Source: a virus
Reading direction: 5' to 3' (one strand)
IMG/VR virus record: IMGVR_UViG_3300036770_003780
Location: 1 to 35,385 of that record
Length of the DNA stretch: 35,385 nt
Of this stretch, positions 16,962-24,161 are shown one piece after another. Within the stretch, counting starts at the first letter, position 1; every line of letters starts with the position of its first letter. The notes below the pieces were generated by a model. That model did no database searches and was not told the origin of the DNA. It saw only the letters and a program-made list of their open reading frames with translations. The translations under genes were made by a program, and so were the position numbers.

Positions 16962-17969
16962 TTAAATTTTTTCGTAAGAATCCAATCTAGAAAGGATCTT
17001 ATCAGCAACTGACGACCAGGAGCGCTCTTCGTGAAGAATTTTTGCTGATTGAATCGTATACTTTTTGAAATCGTCATATTCGTTGACAGCGTGTTCCATA
17101 AGATCACATAATTGATCAAAGTCCGGTACAGCCCAGTCGCCGGTGTCACAAGAGTACAAATGACTGTTCCAGTCAGCGCTACCCCACCTAGCCTCTAACG
17201 GTATAGAATACTTAGCGAAGTCAGCAGTGCCAGTTAAGTTAGTTATTATGCTGGGCATTCCTGTGCAAATTGCTTCAAATGGAATCATTCCAAAACCTTC
17301 ACCACTAGTCGGATAAATGAGGCAATGAGCTTTATGATACAAGCGAATCATTTGCTCAGTGCTTAATTGATCTGGAACACAGATAATCTGAGGATGATTA
17401 GATGGATGAACATATCCATTTTCATGAAAAACTTCTGCATGAATATACTTATTATATTTTAATATAAGTTTGTATTCTTTTTTGGATTCAAAACATTCGA
17501 GAAAAGCATCAATTGCAAGTTGCGCATTTTTTCTCTTAGAATCACCACCAACATGAAGAAAGTAAAACGTGTCTGTTATTTCTCTATCAATTATTTTATA
17601 ATCTGGGTCAATGCCATGAGGAATTATATGAATATTAGGATGAGCATTGTTGCTTTCATACACTTCTTTTACAAAAGAAGACGTTGCCCATATCTCGTCA
17701 CATAAAGACATGTTGTATAACCAACTGCTTGGTATTGAAGTGCTTTCCCAAGGTGTGTAGCCAACAATATAATCGTTGTCAAACTGATAGTAGTGTGGTT
17801 GGCAGAAGTTCACATGAAATGGAACATTTTTTCTATTGTAAAAAACAGCGCATTCTTTATCATTCAATGCTTTAATAATTGATATTGCCGCATTATTGAA
17901 CCCAAGACTGTTCCAAAGTTCTCCAGATGCATCATACGTAGAGGGTGTAAACCAGCTAATTTTTTTCAT
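16962..17969 (-). CDS. GT4-family glycosyltransferase
   Basis: This 335-aa protein has two Rossmann-like halves typical of GT-B enzymes. The N-terminal half includes IVGYTPWESTSIPSSWLYNM and DEIWATSSFVKEVY. HIIPHGIDPD at ~114-123 marks the linker. The C-terminal half has HVGGDSKRKNAQLAIDAFLE and the EX7E nucleotide-sugar motif (E224 and E232 in SGEGFGMIPFEAICTG). It would transfer a sugar from an NDP-sugar to an unknown acceptor: host surface glycan, virion protein or modified DNA base. It lies six bases after the small gene at 17976 and upstream of the RNR gene, probably in one transcript. It is a retaining GT4 by motif; acceptor specificity cannot be read from sequence. Confidence 0.88.
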   Translation of the reverse strand: MKKISWFTPSTYDASGELWNSLGFNNAAISIIKALNDKECAVFYNRKNVPFHVNFCQPHYYQFDNDYIVGYTPWESTSIPSSWLYNMSLCDEIWATSSFVKEVYESNNAHPNIHIIPHGIDPDYKIIDREITDTFYFLHVGGDSKRKNAQLAIDAFLECFESKKEYKLILKYNKYIHAEVFHENGYVHPSNHPQIICVPDQLSTEQMIRLYHKAHCLIYPTSGEGFGMIPFEAICTGMPSIITNLTGTADFAKYSIPLEARWGSADWNSHLYSCDTGDWAVPDFDQLCDLMEHAVNEYDDFKKYTIQSAKILHEERSWSSVADKILSRLDSYEKI

Positions 17970-17975
17970 AGACTA

Positions 17976-18182
17976 TTACTCAAGAGTAAGACATTTTACA
18001 CCACGACTCATGAATATCGCTGCATCTTGCGCTGAAATTTCACAAGTAATGGGTCTTTCCGTATAAGGATCTCTTGTCGCGGCCAAATAGAAGTCTTGCA
18101 TTGACAAAATGCTAATTTGATCAGGGTCCACTATCGCGACTGGTCCAGCATCGTCCGATTCAACAATCGCAATAATTCTCAT
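17976..18182 (-). CDS. Small hypothetical protein
   Basis: I choose the ATG at 18182 (MRIIAIVESDDAGPVAIVDP) over 18188, because TATAAT ends right before 18188 and the 18182 start would then be six bases from it, as at other leaderless starts here. The product is 68 aa and looks like a small alpha/beta protein, ending CEISAQDAAIFMSRGVKCLT. It is first in the minus-strand operon that continues into the glycosyltransferase and RNR. I recognise no family. Confidence 0.5.
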   Translation of the reverse strand: MRIIAIVESDDAGPVAIVDPDQISILSMQDFYLAATRDPYTERPITCEISAQDAAIFMSRGVKCLTLE

Positions 18183-18188
18183 ATTCAT

Positions 18189-18194
18189 ATTATA
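18189..18194 (-). promoter_or_regulatory. Putative -10 (TATAAT) of the glycosyltransferase/RNR operon
   Basis: On the minus strand AAATGGTATAATATGAATATG places a perfect TATAAT six bases before the ATG at 18182. The transcript would be leaderless. No convincing -35 is visible. Confidence 0.45.
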
Positions 18195-18227
18195 CCATTT
18201 ATACCTTTACGCTAATAAAGTATATTT

Positions 18228-18333
18228 GCTTATGAAGCGTATAACGCGTAAGCATGCTTTAGCATGCAGTATACACGGGCCGGTTCAGAAACCTTCTGGA
18301 ATTTTCAATTTTTTTCAAAAATCATGATATCAT
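18228..18333. promoter_or_regulatory. Divergent intergenic region with nested inverted repeats
   Basis: Between the divergent small gene and thyX are several dyads: GCTTA/TAAGC (18228-18253) enclosing GCGT-ATA-ACGC; GCATGC-TTTA-GCATGC (18252-18267); CAGAA-ACC-TTCTG near 18287; and the perfect 10-base palindrome ATGATATCAT (18324-18333), which overlaps the probable thyX -10 (TATCAT). These could be operators or RNA hairpins controlling nucleotide metabolism genes on both sides. Function is inferred. Confidence 0.35.
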
Positions 18334-18342
18334 CGATCTTTG

Positions 18343-19044
18343 ATGAGCACCGATAACAATTTTTCATATGTTTTAAACGCAGGTCATGTAGAGTTGCTTT
18401 CTAAAATGGGAGATGATTTAAGCATTGTTAATGCTGCAAAAGTAAGTTTTTCAGCAGAACTTGATGAGATGAATGAATCAGGAACAAAGTTAATTAATTA
18501 CCTTATAAAAAATAAACATGCTACACCATTTGAGCACGTTGTTTTTAAATTTAGAGTTAAGTGTCCGATATTCGTCGCTAGAGAGTGGTTCAGGCATCGT
18601 TGGTCGTCTTTTAACGAAATGAGTATGAGGTACTATGTACCAGAAAAAATAGACTTCTTTTACCCAGACAAAGAAGATGTCAGAACCCAAGTCGGAAAAC
18701 CAGGCGCATATACTTTTGAACCAATGAAATTTCCTGAAGCGGCGCACTCAGAGGTTAGTCGTCAGTTTGAGAATGTTTATTCAGCGGCAGAAAAGGCATA
18801 TCGACATTTACTTAATATTGGAGTTGCAAAAGAACTGGCTAGGTCTATTTTACCGGTGGGGCAGTATACGGAGTTCATCTGGACCGTGAATGCTCGAAGT
18901 CTGATGAATTTTTTATCCCTTCGGAACGATGACAACGCTCAGATGGAAATAGCTAAATTTGCGTTCGAAATAGAGGAAATGTTTGCTAGTATACTCCCAG
19001 TCACCCACAAGAGCTGGGTGAGCAACGGAAGGGAATCGATTTGA
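18343..19044 (+). CDS. thyX: Flavin-dependent thymidylate synthase ThyX
   Basis: This 233-aa protein converts dUMP to dTMP using FAD and methylene-tetrahydrofolate. The ThyX motif RHRxxSxNExSxR is intact at 84-96 (RHRWSSFNEMSMR), and the second conserved block QYTEFIWTVNARSLMNFLSL is present. The length is typical. I prefer the ATG at 18343 over the TTG one codon earlier. TATCAT lies just upstream with no Shine-Dalgarno, suggesting a short-leader or leaderless transcript. It faces the RNR operon across a divergent intergenic region, so the two parts of dNTP supply could be co-regulated. The stop codon overlaps the TTG start of a small membrane protein. Confidence 0.95.
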   Translation: MSTDNNFSYVLNAGHVELLSKMGDDLSIVNAAKVSFSAELDEMNESGTKLINYLIKNKHATPFEHVVFKFRVKCPIFVAREWFRHRWSSFNEMSMRYYVPEKIDFFYPDKEDVRTQVGKPGAYTFEPMKFPEAAHSEVSRQFENVYSAAEKAYRHLLNIGVAKELARSILPVGQYTEFIWTVNARSLMNFLSLRNDDNAQMEIAKFAFEIEEMFASILPVTHKSWVSNGRESI

Positions 19045-19220
19045 GTAAGATATCAATTTTTATCAATGTTTTAATTTGGACATTTACAAATGTTATTCTT
19101 TTTAGATATGGCCTTAGTTTAGGATTCGACATTGATCCCGGCATCTTGGGTAGCCTACTATGTGTGATTTTTATTCACATGATGATAGGATTGATAGGTG
19201 CAGCTTCAAAAAGATCTTAA
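19041..19220 (+). CDS. Small membrane protein with TTG start overlapping thyX stop
   Basis: I read this 59-aa frame by hand. A TTG at 19041 overlaps the thyX stop as TTGA, and the frame runs to TAA at 19218. The protein has two hydrophobic segments: ISIFINVLIWTFTNVILF (residues ~4-21) and ILGSLLCVIFIHMMIGLIGA (~36-55), separated by RYGLSLGFDIDPG and ending ASKRS. This is a two-helix inner-membrane hairpin, possibly holin-like or accessory; no family is recognised. The stop-start overlap supports translational coupling to thyX. The next frame begins inside its end. Confidence 0.45.
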   Translation: MSKISIFINVLIWTFTNVILFRYGLSLGFDIDPGILGSLLCVIFIHMMIGLIGAASKRS

Positions 19221-19590
19221 TGTAGATTTATCTGGAAAGACGGTGATCCTCGCTTCGGATGACTACATTCCTTATCCTTACATTAAAAATTTTATACCTT
19301 ACATAAAAAATAGTAATATTGTTATATTGGCAAATCCTACAAAATATTATAGATATACTAATATATTGCTTAACTCTTTTGGTATTAAAAATGCTAAATT
19401 TGTAGATATAAAAAATATAGAAAATTATTACAATAATATCTTTATACTTTTCTTTGGTAAAAAAGAAAATGATGACAAAGATTATCTTTTAAAAGTTGCT
19501 AGGTATTTATTAATTAACGAGCAAGAAGTCGTTGCTCTCTCTGAAAAAGGAATCGATATCGATGAGGATAGTCCCGTATACAGATCTTGA
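19198..19590 (+). CDS. Hypothetical alpha/beta protein
   Basis: The frame begins with GTG at 19198, inside the end of the small membrane protein gene, so the start is uncertain. The product is about 130 aa: DLSGKTVILASDDYIPYPYI, then NSNIVILANPTKYYRYTNIL, KNAKFVDIKN, NNIFILFFGKKEN and an acidic end (DIDEDSPVYRS). The alternating strands and helices resemble a small Rossmann-like fold. There are no catalytic motifs I recognise. It overlaps the next gene by 29 bases, so this group is densely packed and probably co-expressed with thyX. Confidence 0.5.
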   Translation: MQLQKDLNVDLSGKTVILASDDYIPYPYIKNFIPYIKNSNIVILANPTKYYRYTNILLNSFGIKNAKFVDIKNIENYYNNIFILFFGKKENDDKDYLLKVARYLLINEQEVVALSEKGIDIDEDSPVYRS

Positions 19591-19852
19591 CGAAGAACTT
19601 GAGGATATTCAGACCCTCCAAATAAACATTAAAAGTATTCCTTTTGAGAATAACTATGCTCCTTCTTTTATAATAGTTACCCCATCAGATGACTATGTAA
19701 TTGCAATTGATGAATTAAATTGTTTGATGGACGGTCTTGAAATTGCTAAAAACGAAATTGATGGGTTAATTAACTATTTACTAAAGTTTAAAATTAAAGA
19801 ATTAGGCTATGATCCATTTGCTGACGACAGTAGCGAGGATGACGATGAGTGA
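19562..19852 (+). CDS. Small acidic hypothetical protein
   Basis: I choose the ATG at 19562 (MRIVPYTDLDEELEDIQTLQ), which has AAAGGAA nine bases upstream. A longer frame from 19532 lies entirely within the previous gene. The product is 96 aa, acidic, with FIIVTPSDDYVIAIDELNCL followed by a helix and an acidic tail (FADDSSEDDDE). It overlaps both neighbours. No family is recognised. The position of the strand-then-helix pattern suggests a small mixed alpha/beta fold. Confidence 0.5.
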   Translation: MRIVPYTDLDEELEDIQTLQINIKSIPFENNYAPSFIIVTPSDDYVIAIDELNCLMDGLEIAKNEIDGLINYLLKFKIKELGYDPFADDSSEDDDE

Positions 19853-20174
19853 CTTTTTCTTAAAAAAGATAAACGATTCCAACCCTAGTCTGATTGGGCG
19901 ACTGATCAAGGATTTTCCGTATCCAGAAAAGTTGTGTCCATTTTGTAATACTAAGTTAAAAATTATTAATGCAATACATTGGGAAGAAGATCCTTATCAT
20001 TTTAAAGCTCTATATCTAGATCCCAATCCAGACTGTCCTGTATACGAAGAGCATTCTAGAAAAGCTTACGCAAGAGTATACTATTCTTCACAAGAAGCAT
20101 ACAATACTTTTGAGGATGTGTATATACCGGTTCAAAGATGGAATCAGGAAGATTTGTACAGCTATTATAAGTAA
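19845..20174 (+). CDS. Small hypothetical protein with CPFC motif
   Basis: I choose the ATG at 19845 (MSDFFLKKINDSNPSLIGRL), since GAGG lies seven bases upstream and it overlaps the preceding stop. The product is 109 aa. Residues ~31-34 are CPFC, followed by NTKLKIINAIHWEEDPYHFK, then a DPNPDCPVYEEH segment with a third cysteine. This may be a small metal-binding fold, but a full set of four ligands is not obvious. The C-terminus is Tyr-rich (ARVYYSSQEAYNTFEDVYIP). Function unknown. Confidence 0.5.
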   Translation: MSDFFLKKINDSNPSLIGRLIKDFPYPEKLCPFCNTKLKIINAIHWEEDPYHFKALYLDPNPDCPVYEEHSRKAYARVYYSSQEAYNTFEDVYIPVQRWNQEDLYSYYK

Positions 20175-20181
20175 TCTATAG

Positions 20182-20187
20182 TATAAT
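20182..20187 (+). promoter_or_regulatory. Putative -10 (TATAAT) for the 20195-21349 gene
   Basis: A perfect TATAAT ends seven bases before the ATG at 20195 with no Shine-Dalgarno, which suggests leaderless transcription. The gene upstream ends at 20174. Confidence 0.45.
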
Positions 20188-20194
20188 TAGACTT

Positions 20195-21349
20195 ATGCCT
20201 ATTCAATCGTGCTCAGATGGAGATAAGCCTGGATACAAATGGGGTGACTCAGGTAAATGCTATACCTACACGCCAGGTAGCGAATCTTCTAAGTCCGAGG
20301 CTCGTAAAAAGGCTCTCGCTCAGGGCATTGCTATTGGCGATGTTGATATTGAAAGAGCAAACGAGGTGACTACTGGATCTATGGGTTCTGGTATCAAAAA
20401 TCCTCAGCAAGGCTATCCTCGGAGGAAAAAAGTGAAAAAAGAGTATGGCGATACGGATTACGACTTTTTAAACGAGTTTTTATTGAAAGACGAAGTTTCT
20501 TCTTACGAAGAGTTTTTAGATCAAATGAGCCTGGAAGAGAATGCTGAGGCCATTGTTTTATCGATTCTTGAAAAAAATGAGCATGTTAATATGCCTCCCG
20601 ATGATCAGGAAGAAGAGGGTCATGATGAGGAAATGCTTAATATGCTTGATCCCGAAGAAAGAATGTTTGCAAATGCTCTTCTCGCTATAACTCAAAAATA
20701 TGGAAAGTTCAATGATGATGGCGATGGTGTTTGGGTGGGTTATATAAGCGCAGAAGAGAATGATAACGCTGAAATTGGTGTTAAATGCGAAAACTGCGCT
20801 CTTCATGAAAGCGAAAATGTGTGTAGAATCATAGTTTCCCCAATTGAACCAGACGGATATTGTCGTTTAGCTGTTATTCCTAAAGGTTACGTCAATGAAA
20901 ATGAAGATGACGAGGACGAAATGGAAGATGATGACATGGAAAAAGTGACATATGGTCGTCCTGGCGCTAACGATCCACGGAAAACACCTGCAAAACCGTC
21001 AGAAAGACGGCGTGGATCACGCAAAAACCCGAAAGGGTCGGCACAATCTGGTTCATCTGTGACTTTTTCTGATGCTGTTACTTCTTCTTTGAAAACAAAG
21101 ATGGAAAATCACAATAAAAAGGTAGATGCTGGCTCAAAAAGAGCTACACTTGCAGCATTAAAAGCTGTTTATCGTCGTGGGGCCGGTGCTTTTTCAACAT
21201 CGCATCGTCCTGGTATGACAAGAGGTCAATGGGCAATGGCTAGAGTTAATGCTTATCTATATCTTTTAAGAAATGGAAGGCCATCGAACCCAAATTATAC
21301 AACGGATAACGATCTTTTACCCAAAGGTCATCCAAAGAGTAGTAAATAA
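20195..21349 (+). CDS. Multi-domain virion-type protein (Cys cluster plus DUF5872-like end)
   Basis: The product is 384 aa. The N-terminus (residues 1-48: CSDGDKPGYKWGDSGKCYTY, then ARKKALAQGIAIGD) is a short module common in phage structural or head-maturation proteins. The middle is acidic. Residues 198-223 hold four cysteines, KCENC...VC...GYC (C198, C201, C210, C223), a likely metal or iron-sulfur site. The C-terminal ~90 residues (KRATLAALKAVYRRGAGAFS, RPGMTRGQWAMARVNAYLYL, then DNDLLPKGHP) resemble the DUF5872 family. A comparable module lies inside the prohead protease (GRIAWNLWGG...WARAK). The role is unknown; a head-associated or injected protein is plausible. It is oddly on the strand opposite to the head genes. 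Confidence 0.65.
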   Translation: MPIQSCSDGDKPGYKWGDSGKCYTYTPGSESSKSEARKKALAQGIAIGDVDIERANEVTTGSMGSGIKNPQQGYPRRKKVKKEYGDTDYDFLNEFLLKDEVSSYEEFLDQMSLEENAEAIVLSILEKNEHVNMPPDDQEEEGHDEEMLNMLDPEERMFANALLAITQKYGKFNDDGDGVWVGYISAEENDNAEIGVKCENCALHESENVCRIIVSPIEPDGYCRLAVIPKGYVNENEDDEDEMEDDDMEKVTYGRPGANDPRKTPAKPSERRRGSRKNPKGSAQSGSSVTFSDAVTSSLKTKMENHNKKVDAGSKRATLAALKAVYRRGAGAFSTSHRPGMTRGQWAMARVNAYLYLLRNGRPSNPNYTTDNDLLPKGHPKSSK

Positions 21350-21359
21350 GGAGAATAAA

Positions 21360-21728
21360 ATGATTATTGAATTACCGTATGACAATGTACAGATTGTCAA
21401 AAGAAAGCATGATGCTATGAAGGCATGGCATGAAGATATGGCCAAGTCACACCAGCAGGCAGCTGAATGGCATGCAGAGCAGTCTGACGAGCTCGGTAAG
21501 GCTATGAAGGAAGTTCCTTTAAATCCCGAAGAGCGCTCTGGCCAGGTTTATGGAACCCGTGGTTCTTCAACTGATAAGCCAGATGCTCCGGCTCCTGCTG
21601 CAACCAAGGTTCCTCTGGATCCGGTTAAGAAGGCCGATCTGATTCAGATTCTTGCTGATCATATTGAGGAGTACGGCGACCTGGGACTTTCACCGGAAGA
21701 GATTGTTGATAAGATTTTTGGTGAGTGA
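21360..21728 (+). CDS. Small helical protein, probable virion or scaffold-like
   Basis: I choose the ATG at 21360 (MIIELPYDNVQIVKRKHDAM) because AAGGAG lies just upstream and the frame further upstream belongs to the previous gene. The product is 122 aa: a helical first half rich in His, Gln and Glu (AWHEDMAKSHQQAAEWHAEQ), a Pro/Ala linker (KPDAPAPAATKVPLDP), and a C-terminal helix pair (DLIQILADHIEEYGDLGLSP). No family is recognised. It has a stronger Shine-Dalgarno and less extreme base composition than its neighbours and overlaps the next start as TGATG. Confidence 0.5.
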   Translation: MIIELPYDNVQIVKRKHDAMKAWHEDMAKSHQQAAEWHAEQSDELGKAMKEVPLNPEERSGQVYGTRGSSTDKPDAPAPAATKVPLDPVKKADLIQILADHIEEYGDLGLSPEEIVDKIFGE

Positions 21729-21934
21729 TGGATGCCGCTATCGCTTCAATCATAGTTGCTTGTATTGCTACCGTAGGTAGTGTTCTTGTTGCTATGATTC
21801 AAAAGTTTAGAACAGAAAATCGCAAAGATCATGGTGCTGTTATGGAGGCGCTCAAGGGTCTTCATGGTGATATCAAAGAGGTTGATGAGAAGATAGATGG
21901 CCATATTGTTTGGCACTTAAACGACAAGAAATGA
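21728..21934 (+). CDS. DUF2746-like small membrane protein
   Basis: I choose ATG at 21728 (TGATG overlap) over GTG at 21725. The product is 68 aa, with one N-terminal membrane helix (AAIASIIVACIATVGSVLVA) followed by a charged coiled region (RKDHGAVMEALKGLHGDIKE, ending HIVWHLNDKK). The pattern of membrane helix, ENRxDHG and terminal HxxWH fits DUF2746 of actinobacteriophages, some of which are discussed as possible holins. It is not next to an endolysin here, so a lysis role is only possible. It directly precedes the P450 genes with four bases between. Confidence 0.65.
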   Translation: MDAAIASIIVACIATVGSVLVAMIQKFRTENRKDHGAVMEALKGLHGDIKEVDEKIDGHIVWHLNDKK

Positions 21935-21937
21935 TTA

Positions 21938-23050
21938 ATGGAAGACTTTAATTTAAATTCTATTGACTTTGTAAATAATAGATTTAAAATATATAAAGAA
22001 TTAAGAGATAATCATCCATGCTGGTGGAGTGAAATCAACCAGTGTTGGATGATTTCTCGTTATAATGATGTTACTAAAGGATTGTCTGATTATAAAACAT
22101 TTTCTACTAAGTATGGTATAACACTTGAGACCAGAAAACCAATTGACTCTAATCGATCAAATATTTTATTTGGCGAGAATGACCCACCGGAACATCTTAA
22201 AGATAAAAAAATTTTAAAAAATATTATTAATGAAGCTAACTTAAATCAATTAATAATTGATATAAAAAAGTATCTTAACAATAGAATAAAGATAGATAGA
22301 GATATCTTTATTTTTAAAGATATTGCATCAGACTATCCATATGAAGCTTTATTTAGTTTAATAAATATTCAAAAAGATCAAGAGCTATTAATTAAACAAC
22401 AGTCAGAACTGCTTTTTAATAAAAGCACTCTTGAAGAACAATCAGACTCAATAATTACAATTGCCAAAAGTCTACTCTACAATCCACCAAGTTTTAAAAA
22501 AGAAGAAAATTTTACTGATTATGAAAGAATGTACTATGCTTCAATAATATTGATGTCTGGTGCAAAAACTGTTTCTGGATCTATATTAAATTTAGTTAAT
22601 GATATTTACAAAAATAAAGATCAATATTGTCAAGTTTTAAACAACAAAAAATGGATTCCTAATTTTGTAGAAGAGTCTTTGAGATTGAACGACACATCTC
22701 AATATATAGTCAGAACAGCATTGAAAGATATTTTTATTCATAATAAAAAAATTTGCACAGGTGATTCAGTCGTGTTCATAACAGGGGCAGCTCAAACTGA
22801 TGGCCCTAATGATTTATCAATATTTAATATCCATAGAAATTTTAAAAACTCAAATTTAGCTTTTGGTCATGGACCGCACCGATGCCCCGGCATATCGTTA
22901 GCCAGATTCCAGCTGCAAGAATTTTTAAAATACATAATAAATAATAACTTATTTATAGATATAAAAAATATTGAATATAAAGATAAAGCTGATTTTTCAA
23001 CAAGTATAATAAAAGAAATAGATGGAGTATTCATAAATTATGAAATTTAA
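21938..23050 (+). CDS. Cytochrome P450, first of three
   Basis: This 370-aa protein is a soluble bacterial-type P450. Recognisable parts: N-terminal CWMISRYNDVTKGLSDYKTF; NDPPEHLKDKK (the usual DPPEH motif); an I-helix region MSGAKTVSGS (~206-215, acid replaced by Lys but Thr211 kept); ExxR at E246-R249 (EESLR); and the haem loop FGHGPHRCPG with the thiolate ligand Cys316. P450s insert oxygen into organic substrates using electrons from a ferredoxin or reductase. No redox partner gene is visible, so host proteins would be needed. Very AT-rich. It follows the DUF2746-like gene by four bases and overlaps the second P450 by 11. The substrate is unknown. Confidence 0.88.
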   Translation: MEDFNLNSIDFVNNRFKIYKELRDNHPCWWSEINQCWMISRYNDVTKGLSDYKTFSTKYGITLETRKPIDSNRSNILFGENDPPEHLKDKKILKNIINEANLNQLIIDIKKYLNNRIKIDRDIFIFKDIASDYPYEALFSLINIQKDQELLIKQQSELLFNKSTLEEQSDSIITIAKSLLYNPPSFKKEENFTDYERMYYASIILMSGAKTVSGSILNLVNDIYKNKDQYCQVLNNKKWIPNFVEESLRLNDTSQYIVRTALKDIFIHNKKICTGDSVVFITGAAQTDGPNDLSIFNIHRNFKNSNLAFGHGPHRCPGISLARFQLQEFLKYIINNNLFIDIKNIEYKDKADFSTSIIKEIDGVFINYEI

Positions 23051-24155
23051 ATTTACTAGCGAGATGACGGATGTTGAATTAATTCAAATGTATAAAATAC
23101 TGCGGCGTGATTATCCAATCCTCTGGAGTGAGGATCATGAATGCTGGGTTATAAGTAGGTACAATGATGTAGTTAATGGTTTATCTGATTATAGTATATT
23201 TACATATAAAAATATAGATGCAGTAGTTGGCCGAGACTTACTATCGCTAACAAATAAAACAGATACATCAAGTTTTTCAATAGACCTGCCGCCGGACTAT
23301 CAGCGTAAAAGAAAAGCTTTAATGAATATATATCAAGATGCTATATCTAATGGAATAGAAGAAAAAATATACATAAATATAACTAATCTTTTTAATTTAC
23401 AAAAAAACAAAGGTGAGTTTGATTTAATAAAAAATGTTACCAACATTATTCCAATTTATACAATATGTGAAATAATCGGTTATGATTATTCTAATAGTAA
23501 AGATATGTTTCAAATAATTAGTAAATTATGGGAAAAAAATGATGTAAATACAAGAATATCTTTGTGTCGTGATGCATATAATTTTATTATATCAAACAAA
23601 CCAGAGATGCTTAAAAAAACTATATATAATAAAGAAGACATAATTTCTTTTATAATCGGTGTTTTTCTTGGCGGTTCAAATTCATTAACTGGCACAATGC
23701 CTAGCATTGCTTACTATTCAAATATATATAAGAAAGAATTTGAAAAAACATTTAAAAATGAAAAAAATAAAAATAACTTTATTCAAGAATCTTTAAGGCA
23801 TGCCCTAATTCAAAGTCATCTTATAAGAACAGCAGATAAAGATATTCAATTATATAATAAACAAATATTAAAAGGCCAAAGAGTTGCTTTTTTGATCGGT
23901 TCTGCTAATTTTGATGAGCAAAAGTTTGGTCCAGACGCAGATACTTTTTGTATCAATAGAAATTTTAATAAAATAAATCTTGTTTTTGGTCATGGAATGT
24001 ATAGATGTATTGGGGCATCTTTGGCAAATATTCAGTTGAAGTGTTTCCTTGATTTTATTATTAATAATAATATTAAAGTTAAAAACTTTTCTCTTAAAAA
24101 AGAAAGAAATTTTACAGGAACTCTTATTGAAAATTTAATAGTTGAATTTTCATAA
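23040..24155 (+). CDS. Cytochrome P450, second of three
   Basis: This 371-aa protein starts inside the end of the first P450. It has CWVISRYNDVVNGLSDYSIF near the N-terminus, SIDLPPDYQRKRKALM (DPPxH-like, His replaced), I-helix FLGGSNSLTG (~209-218, Ser in place of the usual Thr), ExxR at E250-R253 (QESLR), SANFDEQKFGPDADTF before the haem loop, and FGHGMYRCIG with Cys323 as ligand. All core residues for haem binding are present, so it is probably folded and haem-loaded. The altered I-helix suggests unusual oxygen activation. It is clearly a distant paralogue of both neighbours, not a recent copy. Confidence 0.87.
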   Translation: MKFKFTSEMTDVELIQMYKILRRDYPILWSEDHECWVISRYNDVVNGLSDYSIFTYKNIDAVVGRDLLSLTNKTDTSSFSIDLPPDYQRKRKALMNIYQDAISNGIEEKIYINITNLFNLQKNKGEFDLIKNVTNIIPIYTICEIIGYDYSNSKDMFQIISKLWEKNDVNTRISLCRDAYNFIISNKPEMLKKTIYNKEDIISFIIGVFLGGSNSLTGTMPSIAYYSNIYKKEFEKTFKNEKNKNNFIQESLRHALIQSHLIRTADKDIQLYNKQILKGQRVAFLIGSANFDEQKFGPDADTFCINRNFNKINLVFGHGMYRCIGASLANIQLKCFLDFIINNNIKVKNFSLKKERNFTGTLIENLIVEFS

Positions 24156-24161
24156 AAAATT

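Noticed and set aside
21728-21934. Confident holin call for the DUF2746-like protein
   Set aside because: It has one membrane helix, but there is no endolysin next to it, so the lysis role is not supported by context.
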